A stretch of DNA of 64,000 nt from Cephalotrichum gorgonifer (Eukaryota; Ascomycota; Sordariomycetes; Microascales; Microascaceae): assembly GCA_900312665.1 (NCBI GenBank), contig ONZQ02000003.1, forward strand, positions 702,648-766,647, in the 5' to 3' direction. Made by a program: the position numbers and the translations under genes. Under the pieces are notes generated by a model that searched no databases, was not told the DNA's origin, and saw only the letters and a list, made by a program, of their open reading frames with translations. Position 1 is the stretch's first letter, and each line of letters begins with the position of its first letter. Positions 32,158 to 43,180 of this stretch are shown here, one piece after another.

Positions 32158-33998
32158 ATGGTCGGGGTTCCAGGGAGATCCAAGTGCTGCGGCACCTGTC
32201 GGAGGAGGAAGAAGGGAAACGTGAGTCTGCCGGTCAGGTCAGGTTGGTTCGTACGACAGTAGACAGGCAGCACACTAAATACCTGCGTCTTCTTATTAGT
32301 GCGACATGGCGCGTCCCGTGTGCGGACAGTGTGTACGCGTGGGCCTGGTATGCGAGGGATACGACCGCCAGACCATTTTCCTCCATGCCACCTCGGGCCA
32401 GTCCAGGCGATACCGGCGCGAGGACAAGCCCGTTCCAGCCGCCTCAACCGCCGCACCGGATACCCTAGTCTCTACGGGCAACAATGGTAGCAGCGACGGC
32501 GGGGGCGCCACCATCCTTCTCCCGGACGCCCTCTTCCGCGCCGCCCACGAGGAGCGGTATCTTTCCGCCTTCTTGGAAAAGTACTTCCCGGAGAGCAGGG
32601 AGTTCCCCTCCAAGGTCACGCCCTACATCAACGGCGGCTGGACCGTGGCGTTGCCGCAGCTGTTCCAAGCCTCGCCGCGCATCCGGAGGATCCTGCTGGC
32701 CGTGTGCCTCGCCTCGGCCGGAGACGCGCCCGAGAGGGCGTGGGAGAGGAAGCAGGGGCTAACGTACTACACGCAGTCGCTGCAGGACATGTCCGCCACG
32801 CTGAGTGGCTGGGACCGGGACCGGGGCCGGGACCAGGGCACGGCGGGCCACACAGCGGTCCTCGTCACATCGAGGCTTTCCAGCCTTTATGAGGTGAGGC
32901 GCATGTTCCTGCTCCTTTCATTTTTCTCATTTTTCTCTCTTCTTTTGTTGGCTTTCTTCCACCCACCCTTGAATCTCCCTGCGTTTGAATGGCACATATG
33001 CTTACTCCGTGCGGCGGGACAGACCTTGTGCGGGCATGATTCCCAGGATCCAATGGCCCAGGCCAGAAATTGGCGGCACCATCTGATCGGGGAGCTCGCT
33101 ATTATCATGAGCTACCCGCCCGAGACTTACACCTCGGGCTACATGCACCAGCTCTTCGTGGACGGGAGACTCCACCTTGTAAGTACACCACCCCCTCTTC
33201 TTTAAGGACCCTCTGAGAGTGTTCCTACTGACCGGTCTGCGGACGTAGATATCATCCGCTTTGCAAATGAGGAAGAGGTCAGAGCTGAACAGACCCGAGT
33301 GGAAGACCATCCCCTGGAGAGACATATCCAAGACGCCAAAGGACCTCCTGGTTGACATCCTCCTCGACACTCCCGGCCTCCTCGAAGACCTCGACGTTCT
33401 TAAGGCGAGCCCCTACGGGGAAGTAAGAGATGCCCTCCGGCGCGAGATTATCCGAAATTGCTGGGCCTGCGACGAGCAGCTATCAGCCTGGCGCGCCGCC
33501 GTCGGCATCCGCGACCCGGCCTACGCCTTCGAAATCCCCGAGTCGCCGACCTTCTCCATCGACCTCCTCGCGGCCGCGCACATCATGACCATCTACTGGA
33601 CTACGTCCGTCATCGTATACAGCACCCTCCGCACCCTGTGTCCCTCCCCGGCGTCCCCCCACCCGCCGCACACCGACCCGGGCCTCTACTGCCGCCGGAT
33701 CGCGGAGACCATCCCCATACTGCTGCACCCGGACTCCGGCGTGTACGGCGCCCAGATGGCCAACTTGCCCGCCGCCATCGTGCTCGTCTACGAGAACGCC
33801 ATCGACGGCGGGGGTGCGGCGGGGGCGATTATATTCGACGCCTACAGGCGGGCCGGGAGGCACGAGGCCGCCCAGCGGTTCCAGTCGAGCATGCGGCGCC
33901 AGGAGGCGAGGTCTCCTCGGCTGGCTATGATGGAAGGGCCCGATGCCGACAACGCGCGGGCGAGGTCGTGGCTTGGGATGGACGAGGAAAATATGTGA
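32158..33998 (+). CDS. Zn2Cys6 fungal-specific transcription factor
   Basis: Predicted nuclear DNA-binding regulator, 520 aa. Exons are 32158..32220, 32300..32893, 33023..33178 and 33249..33998. The zinc cluster Cys residues are 11, 14, 22, 29, 32 and 39. Spacing between the second and third Cys is seven residues (RRRKKGN) instead of the usual six, and the first intron falls directly before the third Cys codon. The middle region, with 'YISAL'-like helices and 'HDSQDPMAQARNWRHHL' after the third junction, matches the C-terminal domain of many Pezizomycotina Zn2Cys6 proteins. The 129-bp second intron is set by the only usable AG (33021-33022). Targets unknown; neighbours DUF2306 and PPX1 give no pathway hint. 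Confidence 0.88.
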
Positions 33999-34327
33999 TG
34001 GGGGGAGACTAGGACGCTGGGGGGGCTTGTATACTCTAATTTCATGACGAACGGGAGTAGTTTACAACCAACTAGACAGTATTTCAATTCTGTAGAGAGC
34101 AGAGTTCAAGGATCGTTCGGAGAGGTCACTTTTGTATTTCAGATGAGGCAGCTGGACTTGCTACTGTTTTATGTCTCTGCTCACCCACTGATACCTCTCA
34201 ACTCATACTAGTGGGGCTGTCGTGGTCAGCTGTATCCGAGTGACAATACGGTCCTCCCTGGCTCACATTTGTCCCCTCACGGGCTCACCAACACAGAACT
34301 CACTCATCCATCGTGTGAGCCGACACC
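33999..34327. other. Short intergenic region, no gene seen
   Basis: 329 bp between tandem genes: 3' UTR of the Zn2Cys6 gene and the promoter of the exopolyphosphatase gene. Nothing recognised. Confidence 0.6.
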
Positions 34328-35613
34328 ATGCCTTCGAGACCCAGCCTTCAAACTTTTCTTTCGCTGGCCCGCGGGAAGCTTTCAGCTCCTCCAGGCCAGC
34401 GGAGTCTGCCATTAACGTTCATCGTTGGCAACGAGTCAGCCGGTAATTAATTCTCACACCCGTAGCTTCTCATCCACCCTTCCGCCCTTGTTTCCCCTTT
34501 TCTCTCTCATGTACCTGTGCGGCCTCTGGTCCTGAGCTCATCGTATATGTAGACCTCGACTCACTATGCTCGGCCGTAATATTTGCATACCTCCGCTCCA
34601 GCACCCCCTCCCGGAGACTCCACATCCCTCTCTCGAACCTACCTCGTGAGGACCTCGCTCTCAGGTCTGAGATGACAGCCGTGCTACGCCACGTCGGCCT
34701 GGAACCCCAGGACCTCCTAACACTGGACGACCTTCCCGACATCGAGCCGAGGGACACCAGATTTCTCCTCGTCGACCACAACAGCCCAACCGGCGTCGTG
34801 CGGCGCTTCGGCGACAGGGTGGTGGGGACCATAGACCACCACGCCGACGAGGGCCATGTCCCCGCCGACTGCGGCGAGGAGCCGCGCCTCATCGAGACCT
34901 GCGGGAGCTGCGTCAGCCTGATTACCCACTACTGCCGCGAGGTCTGGGACGACCTGGCGCGGGAGGGCTCCTCGTCTGCGGACGCCGCGGCGGCCGACAA
35001 GGCCATGGCGCTGATGGCGCTGGCCGTCATCTTCTCCGACACTGTGAACCTCACGGCCAAGGACAAGGTCATGCCTAAGGACACCTCCGCCGTGGAGTAC
35101 CTGGAGGCAAAGCTGGAGGGGTCGGGCTATGACAGGCAGGCCTACTGCGACAAGATCTCCGCCGTGCGGCTCGACCTCTCGGACCTCTCGCTGCGGGACA
35201 TCTTCCGGAAGGACTACAAGGAGTGGGTCTCGGGGGACCTGAGGCTGGGCACCTGCAGCGTCGTCCAGAACTTCGGGTACATGCTTGGGAGGGCGGGCTC
35301 GGAGGACGTGCTCGTCGGCGAGCTGGGACGGTGGGCCGAGGAGAAGCAGCTGGATCTCGTCTCCGTGATGACGCTGGCGATAGGGGATGGCAAGTACGAG
35401 AGGGAGCTCCTGCTGTGGGGCCGGAACGACAGGGCAGTCCGGGCTGCGAAGAAGTTCTCGACTGATTATGGTGAAGAATTGGGCCTGAGCCCGTTGAACG
35501 ACGGCGCCCTCGATGTGGATGGCGAGACGGACTGGAGGAGAGTGTGGAAGCAAGGGAGCGTGAAGCAGAGCCGCAAGCAGATCGCGCCTCTCATTCGCAA
35601 GGCGATGGAGTGA
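34328..35613 (+). CDS. Exopolyphosphatase, PPX1 type (DHH/DHHA2 family)
   Basis: Releases terminal phosphate from inorganic polyphosphate in the cytosol (and mitochondria in yeast). Exons are 34328..34442 and 34553..35613, giving 391 aa; the join makes 'IVGNESADLDSLCSA', the first metal-binding motif with the Asp residues of DHH enzymes. Further ligands are in 'LLVDHNSPTG' (Asp113) and 'GTIDHHADEG' (Asp133-His134-His135), then 'FSDTVNLTAKD' as the fourth motif. The C-terminal DHHA2 domain runs from about residue 235 ('DIFRKDYKEW') and ends 'RKQIAPLIRKAME'. Prune-like phosphatases share the fold, but length and DHN motif favour PPX1. Start is the first ATG of the frame. Confidence 0.9.
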
Positions 35614-35902
35614 GGCCAACCCAAATCGGTGAACACCATGGAAACAGTCGCGACTTCTAGTGGCCCGTCAGTACGTAGGCGGACCTCAGAAGGCCAAGAT
35701 GTAGATGGCAGTGTGGCTTAGCTTCCAAGGGACGACGCCTTTGGAACGAAACAGCAGCTATATAACGTTATGATACAACGGGCTTTGCCTCACCGAGCTA
35801 GGGCGGCCCGGTCGGTAAATTGCGACATAAGTAAAGGTGGCATGTCTATTCTATTGTTTACATATGGTGTTATACAAGGAGACCAGACATCCGCTGGTCT
35901 TA

Positions 35903-37858
35903 CTAGGTGGTCTTCATCTGCTCCCGCGCAAACTTCAACTCGTTAATCATCTTCACAAACTCCCTGTCCCGCTGCCGCTCGAATAGCATGCGGGCCCTAC
36001 TCTCCTTCCACTCCTCCTTATCGCTCTCCGAGACGGCACGGTTCACCATCGACCATGCCGCCTCGCCTGCCGCCACCTTCTCAGCCGTCTCGATGGCCGT
36101 CGGGTCCGCGATGGCCATGCACTCAAGGATGGCGTTGTAAACATCGTCCCCCGGGAACACGGGGGGCGTCTCGAACTGCATGTCGTTGACGCAGTTCCGA
36201 AGAGCGTCGATGCAAACGAGTGTGTTGCGCGACGACGCGACCGCCTTGAACATTTCAGCATAGAGCTCCTCCGACCGCCGCTGGTGGAACTTAGGTGGGA
36301 CTCGCCAGACTTCCCAGAACCGGTCCCAGTTCCCCTGCGCGGCGTAGGCATGTAGTAGGATGATTATCTCGGAATTGAGGAGACACGGAAGCTGCTTGAT
36401 GATCATCAGCGACTCGAGGTTCGCCTGGGCTCTCGCAAGGATGGGGCTCTTCGAGCCAGAGCGAGCGATGTGACAGATGAGGGATACCAACAGTTCGTTG
36501 TCGATCAGGTTGGGGCGTAGCCGGGACACCACGCGCAGGACGTCCTCCGCGAGCGCCACTTGTTGTGGGGCGTGGGATTCATCGAAAGCCGGCGAGAAGA
36601 TCTGCTCGAATATATCAAGATGATCGCGTAACAGTTTCCCGTCATATGGCGTGGATTGAATGGCCAGTATTTTCCTCTGGAGCGCACTCATGGAGGGAGG
36701 AGCCTCGGGCTCGACGTCCGCGGGTTCCGAATCAACAATTGAACGCTCAGTCGAGTACCACCGCCTCTCGTCGCGACCTCCCGGGGCCGGAGGGGGCCGT
36801 CGCAAAGCCGCGCTTCGCTGTGACACGCGCTTCTCCTTCGGCCGGGACTCGCGCTTCTCTACGCGCTTCTCCCACTCTTCTTTCGGGGGCGGCTTGTCTT
36901 CTCTCGGCGGCTTGTCTTCACGCGGCGGGGCTGAAGAAAACGCCTTGCGCTGCCTCTGATTCCTCGCGAGGCTGTCTTGCCACAGGGTCTCCAGCTTGAG
37001 CTCCGCCCGCCGAGACTCGGTCAGGACTTGGAGGACGACCGTGCTGCCCATCTCCGGGAGTGAGGTTCCGAAGCCGGATAGCTGGCCGGACGAGTCGAAG
37101 CGCGCCACCTCGGAGCTCTCGGAGCCGAGTGCGCCCATGTTGACGCAGATCCACCCAACCGAGATGCCGTCATCGCCGCCGGGAGCAGCGATGGTGGTGC
37201 TCCCGAGGAGTTTGGCCTTACGGCGAAGTCGGCGGAGCTTGGTCTTCAGCTCCCCCGCACCAATCAGGCCGTCTGCGGCGGCCTCGATCTTGTAGTTATA
37301 CCGCAGCCACCTCACGAGCCGTCCGGAGGAGACGTGCAGGTGCCTCTCGCTCCGAGCGGTGCCGATGAGCATGAGCAGGTTTGGGCCGAGGGCGGGCGGC
37401 GGGTCGAAGTCGCGCAGGTCGAGGAGGACCAAGTCGTCGAGCCCCATCTCTTCGTACACGTATTTCATGAGGGGTTCTAGTATTGCCGGGGAATTGTCGG
37501 GTACGGCTGGCAGCGGCGCGACTTTGTGGGCCGCAGGATGGCTCGGCGGCTCGACTTGAAGATACCATGGCTGGTCGGAGGAGGGCGCTTCCGCTGTATC
37601 TGATGTTGTCCCCTCGGCCGGGGGTTCGGCGATTTTGCTGGATTCGAGCTTTTTGCCCTCCTCGATGAAGCTCTCGAAGGGATTCGAGCTCCTGGAAACG
37701 CGGGAGCAGGCAAAATGTCTCGTCTGAGATGTGGCAAATGGTGTTTGGGTTCGTCGGACAGCTACTGCAGCGAGGTGTCGCGGGGCGTGGGCGCCAGATT
37801 TAGAAAAGACATGGCTCGATAATGGCCCTAATGAAGTAGATACTGAACGTGCGGCCAT
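35903..37858 (-). CDS. atp25: ATP25, mitochondrial ATPase synthesis protein
   Basis: Nuclear-encoded mitochondrial protein; in yeast it is cleaved into an N-terminal part promoting assembly of the Atp9 ring and a C-terminal part stabilising ATP9 mRNA. Single exon, 651 aa, from the first ATG. The N-terminus is Arg/Ser-rich without acidic residues, a matrix-targeting presequence. Residues about 125-245 form an RsfS-like domain ('VLLDLRDFDPPPALGPNLL', 'LIGTARSERHLHVSSGRL'). A charged linker with two PPREDK copies follows, then an all-helical PPR-like C-terminal half. Fungi differ in whether ATP9 is nuclear or mitochondrial, so the RNA target here is uncertain. Divergent from rpo41. Confidence 0.88.
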   Translation of the reverse strand: MAARSVSTSLGPLSSHVFSKSGAHAPRHLAAVAVRRTQTPFATSQTRHFACSRVSRSSNPFESFIEEGKKLESSKIAEPPAEGTTSDTAEAPSSDQPWYLQVEPPSHPAAHKVAPLPAVPDNSPAILEPLMKYVYEEMGLDDLVLLDLRDFDPPPALGPNLLMLIGTARSERHLHVSSGRLVRWLRYNYKIEAAADGLIGAGELKTKLRRLRRKAKLLGSTTIAAPGGDDGISVGWICVNMGALGSESSEVARFDSSGQLSGFGTSLPEMGSTVVLQVLTESRRAELKLETLWQDSLARNQRQRKAFSSAPPREDKPPREDKPPPKEEWEKRVEKRESRPKEKRVSQRSAALRRPPPAPGGRDERRWYSTERSIVDSEPADVEPEAPPSMSALQRKILAIQSTPYDGKLLRDHLDIFEQIFSPAFDESHAPQQVALAEDVLRVVSRLRPNLIDNELLVSLICHIARSGSKSPILARAQANLESLMIIKQLPCLLNSEIIILLHAYAAQGNWDRFWEVWRVPPKFHQRRSEELYAEMFKAVASSRNTLVCIDALRNCVNDMQFETPPVFPGDDVYNAILECMAIADPTAIETAEKVAAGEAAWSMVNRAVSESDKEEWKESRARMLFERQRDREFVKMINELKFAREQMKTT

Positions 37859-38399
37859 GGCTATGAGAGTGACCAGACCTGTGTGAGAATGGTGGGTGTC
37901 TGCTTTGAGGTGTCGAAGAGCAGCAATCCGCCCTACTCATCAGAGCTTCAGTATCTGAGAAACTCAGAGATGCATCTAAATTTTGAAACACGTGGTTCCG
38001 AGTGGCAGCTCGCACGCGACAGCTGACGACTCACTTAAAGGTGGGCCGAGTGTGGAGAATTTGGTACTTGAATTCCGCCGGTTTATTGGCCAGTCGCCTC
38101 CAGCAAATTAGACGAACTTTTAATAGGAGGCAAAAAAAAATTGGAACCGCGAACCACTAATCACACGTCAAACCAAGCTCACCCAGGACAGAGCCTTCAA
38201 CCCAAATTTCAGACCATCTCGGCTTCTTCGCAACACTCCTTCGAGAAGACGTTGGTCGTCCCGCTCGTGGCCCCGCTCGCGCAAATAGACATGTTCTTTC
38301 CTTAAAATTTTCTTTCTTTAGTTGTTGCCTGCGATAGGCCTTTTACCGCATTACCCTTTTCTTAATAGTCCGGCCGTCGTCTGGTCGCGTGAGTCCACG
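37859..38399. promoter_or_regulatory. Bidirectional region between atp25 and rpo41
   Basis: 541 bp between two divergent start codons of mitochondrial gene-expression factors; both promoters must lie here. No ORF of interest. No TATA box is obvious next to either start. Confidence 0.6.
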
Positions 38400-41300
38400 A
38401 TGCTCTTGCGACAGAACCCTCGACATGCCCTCCACAGGATACGGAGCCTTCGGTACCCTGCATCAACGACGAGGCTCTCATCAACCGCCCACTACACTCT
38501 CGGCCCCTCGAGGACTGCGCTATCATCGAGACAGGACTCTCAGTCGCGCAATGCGTCAAGGCATCCCACACGAAGCCTCGCCACTGCCGTAGATGGCACC
38601 TCGCTCTTCAACCATGGGTCCTTCAATGGGATGCCATCCTCCATGCCACCCCTATCCGGATTCGATGGTACTCCGAACCTCCCTTACCACGAACTACGCC
38701 ACTTCGATGTTTCTCAACCGCTCCAGCTCAAAGAACCGGCACCTACAATACAAAGGCTTCGGATGAACCGAGAAGGCATATCCGGTGACGTGGAAGAATT
38801 GGTCGCCGTATTTAACGCGTGTTTACAAGTTCAGAAACTTGAACGTGCGAAACTGGTACTCAAGCGCCTCGGCCAATTCGACGAGTACCCCCGAGATCAT
38901 CTCGTCCTTCTCCACAACACATTCCTTCGAGCCTCTCTCGAGGAGATGCGCCTGACCCCAGACAAGACCGGCTCCGAAGAACTACATAAGTGGTACGAAC
39001 TTCACATACGCCGACCGGGTCTTCCCCAGACGGCGGAGACTGTCGCCTGCATGCTGAAGGCCTCCATCTTGTCCCAGCAGGGTGCGCGGCTCAGTCGGTC
39101 AGTCTCTCGTTATATGGGAATGGCCCCTGGTGAGGCGGGCCTAGAGGTGCTTTCTATGGCGGATATCCTTTCTGACCAGGACCTCGCCGTCATCACGGAC
39201 ATCTGCCCGACTTACAACTTTGTGACCGAAGATATGGATGCTGCGACACCCGAAGGACAGCAGCTAGAAACGGAAGGGGAACACCGGGTGTCTGAGCTCA
39301 CCGACTTGCAGATGCCCCAGATTCAAGCGACGCCCCAAAAAGGTCTTGGTCTCAAGTCTGTCCAACAAACACTATCCCTGTTCGACGAACTACCCCAAGG
39401 TTGCGACGTTTCCACTCTCGACAAGAACCAACGGCGAGAGATCCAGAGCCGACTGGAGCGCGATTGCGTCGATGCGGCCGTCGAGCGATGGAGGGAAGAG
39501 CATGAATCTCTTCAGAAGATGGGTCTCAACTCGGTTATAGGACACGAGAGTCTGGGCTCTCGCATGTACGAGTGGCAGTACTCATTGGAGGAGCGAGTCA
39601 TCGAAGAACTCAAGAAGATCGAGGTTGCGGAGACGAAGACGGAGAAGAAGCGTGAGGAGGATTTCGACCGATGCCTTTACGGGCCTTTCCTTCGACAGTC
39701 TACGCCGTCCCGCTTGGCAGCGGTTACCATTCTTGCGACGTTGAATGCGGTGTCCATAATGGGTGTTGAGAAGGGTGCGAAGCTCTCGGCTACGATCAAC
39801 GGGATAGCGAAGCTGGTGGAGGAGGACATCCGAGAGCAGGGTTCGAGGAAGATCAAGAAGTCTTTCTTTGGACAGCAGAGGAACCGACGGAAGGTTCGAG
39901 CGGCGCTCCTGGCCACTGATACTACGCAAAATGCAGTGGAAACTGCCGCCGCCTCGTCTGGCCTCAAGGTGGTCCCTACTCCCAAGATCGCCGAGCTACC
40001 ATTCGACAAGCCGTGGCCCACCACGATCCGGGCTAAGGTGGGGGCGGCACTCCTATCCGCGCTCATTGACACCGCCAAAATCAAGATCGTCAGGAGGCAT
40101 CCGGAAACCAAGGAGATCATGTCCCAGTATCAGCGGGCTTTCAACCACACGAAGAAGCTGAGCAAGGGCAAGAAGATCGGGATGCTTTTCGTCCATGACG
40201 AGCTTGTTGCGCTCCTAAAGAAGGAGCCAAAGGGCAACTTCCTCGCCAAACACCTGCCTATGGTAGTTGAGCCCGAGCCGTGGTCCAAGTTTTCGAAAGG
40301 CGCTTTCTTGGAAACTTCATCACACCTGGTAAGACTCAAGCTCGGCGAGAAGGATCAGCGTATGTACACGGAGGCAGCAATGGCGAGGGGGGACCTCGAC
40401 CAAGTGCTCAAGGGCTTGGACGTCTTGGGCAAGACCGCTTGGCGCATTAACAACCCAGTCCTCAGCGTGATGCTCGAGGCCTGGAACAACGGCGATGAGA
40501 TTGCCAGCATCCCTGCCCTGTCCCCCGAAATCCCTCTACCTCCGGAGCCCACCGACAAAGAGGATCGCGCAGCACGTAACGCCTGGCGCCGAGCGTCCAT
40601 CGCCGCGGAGAACAAGAAGTCCGGCTTCCATTCGGTCAGGTGCTTCACCAATCTGCAGCTCGAGGTTGCGCGCGCATACCGCAATCAGACCTTCTACTTC
40701 CCCCACAACATTGACTTCCGGGGACGCGCGTATCCCCTCCCCACATACCTCAACCACATGGGCGCGGATCACGTTCGTGGCCTACTCCGGTTCGCTGAGG
40801 GGAAGGAACTCGGCGAGCAAGGCCTGCGCTGGCTGAAGATCCATCTGGCCAATGTGTTTGGATTCAGCAAGGCGAGCCTCAACGAAAGAGAGGCATTTGC
40901 GGAGGAGAACATGCCTAACGTTCTCGACTCTGTAGCCAACCCTCTCGGCGGCCGGCGTTGGTGGCTCGAGGGAGAGGACCCCTGGCAGTGCTTGGCAGCA
41001 TGCTTTGAGCTCAAGGCTGCAATGGACTTGCCCGATCCCACGAAGTATGTCTCCGCGCTACCGGTACACCAGGACGGTACCTGTAATGGCCTTCAGCACT
41101 ACGCCGCGCTTGGTGGAGACACATGGGGCGCCCAGCAAGTAAACCTCGAACCGGGAGACCGTCCTGCCGACGTTTACACCGCGGTCGCAAACTTGGTTAT
41201 CGATTTGATTGAGAAGGACTGCCGACAAAACAACCCTTTCGCTCATGCCGTCCGTGGGAAAATCACTCGAAAGGTAGTGAAACAAACCGTCATGACGAAC

Positions 41301-42617
41301 GTCTACGGCGTCACTTTCGCCGGCGCCAAGAAGCAGGTTTGCAGACAGATCGACGCCGCGTATCCGAACATCGAGGCGGATACCGGCTACCCGGTTATTG
41401 TCCTTTCCAGCTACATTGCACACCACATCTTCAACGCCATGTCGACCATGTTCCGGGGAGCCCACGAGATTCAGACCTGGCTCGGTGAGGTCGGGGGTCG
41501 CGTCTGTAACGCCCTGATGCCGGACCAGCTTGAGCGCATCGAGGCGAACGAGGACGTGAGGAAGGAGCCCAAGTCTCGGATCGTACTCAAAAAGACTGCC
41601 AAGACAAAGCTTGACGAGCTTAGCGACCAGTTCAAGAACACCATTGTCTGGACCACGCCCCTCCGCATGCCCGTCGCCCAGCCGTACCGAAAGAGCGTCA
41701 CCCGCGTCATCCCAACCTGCATACAGGACCTTTCCCTCACGATCCCCGACCTCGCGGACCCCGTCAACCGTCGCAAGCAGCTCCAGGCGTTCCCCCCGAA
41801 CTTCATCCACTCCCTTGACGCCTCACACATGATGCTCTCCGCTCTCCAGTGCCATGACGAGGGCCTCTCGTTTGCGGCCGTCCACGACTCGTTCTGGACA
41901 CATGCCGCGGATGTTGACGTCATGAACACGGTCCTCCGCGACTCCTTCGTGAGGATTCACAGCGAGGATGTCATCGGACGCCTCGGCGCGGAGTTCGAGG
42001 CGCGCTACAAGGGATCCGTCTACCTCGCCAAGATCAAGCAGCGCACGCCCGTCGGGAAGAAGCTTATCGAGTGGCGGAAGCTTGGGCGGAGGTCGATGAG
42101 GGACGAGCTCCTGCTCGAGGTTCGCCGCCAAAAGCTCCTAAATTCTGATAACCTGGAAGAGGTCGCAGAGGGCGGCCGGATGGTGACGGCGGGTAGCATC
42201 TTCGAAGAGTTCGCGTCCGCGGACGCCCTGGCGCCGCTTGAGGGTGCGGAGGAAGTTGGGCTTGGAAAGGTCACGGATACTGAGGTGGAGAGCGCCTTGG
42301 CTGATGGCGCCGAGCAAAACGGACTATCGGAGGAAGAGGCGGATGATGAGCCGTCTTCGGAATGGCTTGACCGGGCGCTGCAAGGCACGAGGAAGCCTCA
42401 TTTCCAGGCATCATCGGGGGAGGCACCCAAGAAGAGGGAGGTCGCGCCGAGGACGATCCAGGTCTGGCTTCCTCTGACTTTCCCTCCCGTGCCGGAAAAG
42501 GTATGTTCCCATCCTCATCTTTTCTCATTTTTGGATTTCGTCTTGATGCTAACGGGTTGACTTTAGGGCGACTTTGATGTGAGCAAGCTGAAGTCTAGTC
42601 AGTACTTCTTTTCGTGA
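38400..42617 (+). CDS. rpo41: Mitochondrial DNA-directed RNA polymerase Rpo41
   Basis: Single-subunit, T7-like RNA polymerase that transcribes the mitochondrial genome (Neurospora cyt-5). Exons are 38400..42500 and 42567..42617, giving 1383 aa; the 51-nt last exon restores the family ending 'GDFDVSKLKSSQYFFS'. An Arg/Ser-rich presequence starts at the first ATG (the frame is open upstream, but without ATG). Fungal N-terminal extension covers about residues 1-600. Catalytic motifs: A in 'DGTCNGLQHYAALGGD' (Asp near 893), the B/O-helix segment 'KVVKQTVMTNVYGVTFAGA' (about 958) and C in 'AVHDSFWTHAADVD' (Asp near 1163). 'VNRRKQLQAFPPNFIHSLDA' lies just before motif C. An acidic stretch precedes the last exon. 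Confidence 0.96.
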
Positions 42618-43180
42618 TCTCTTTCTTAGAAGGCGTTTGGGACGAGCGGGGTTTTTGTCTTTGCATTTTTGTTTGAGCTACATTAGGAGCATTTGATTTG
42701 GGTCGGAGGGGTGGTAGGGCAGAATGCCCTCGGTGTATTATATTCCGGCATGTTGTATCATCTTGTAAAAAATGTTGTCGGTTCGGGTTAGAAAAATGGG
42801 TGGATGGACTGAAGGGGAAGCACGGGTGTATGATGTTGAAGCGATGGGGGAAAGTGTTTGGTACCAACCCGCCGACACCATGTATATAGGTTTCTTGGAG
42901 AGGCATCTACTGTTTCAGATAGGAACCAAACCTACTATTACTATTACTTTCTCTTTGCTTTCGAGGGCCGATTGTATACTCCAGCTTGAAATGGGGAGAG
43001 ACCCTCCGTACACTGGCGGGCTGTATTGCATATAGTCACAGAAAATTGTAGGCGTGTGCGTCTTGCTCAAGGGGCCAGTATGATTGGCTTGCTGTCTATT
43101 CCGCTATAGAGACTCGCGGCCACCGATCTGCCGTGGGGGTCGGTCGCAATGAACCTAGCGTTGCTAGAAAGGAGAACTTT
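42618..43180. other. Convergent intergenic region, no gene seen
   Basis: 563 bp with the 3' UTRs of rpo41 and the Arc1-like gene. Only short frames. Confidence 0.65.

Noticed and set aside
32894..33022. Reading through the second intron of the Zn2Cys6 gene
   Set aside because: The open frame continues, but the segment is hydrophobic/low-complexity, while using GTGAGG...ACAG restores the family-like 'LYETLCGHDSQDPMAQA'.
34717..35619. Minus-strand frame of 300 codons over the exopolyphosphatase
   Set aside because: Antisense artefact; the sense strand carries intact DHH-family motifs.
38322..38399. Upstream in-frame extension of Rpo41
   Set aside because: The frame is open but has no ATG; the Met at 38400 begins a typical mitochondrial presequence.
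41058..41810. Minus-strand frame of 250 codons over rpo41
   Set aside because: Lies across the polymerase catalytic motifs on the sense strand; no independent evidence.
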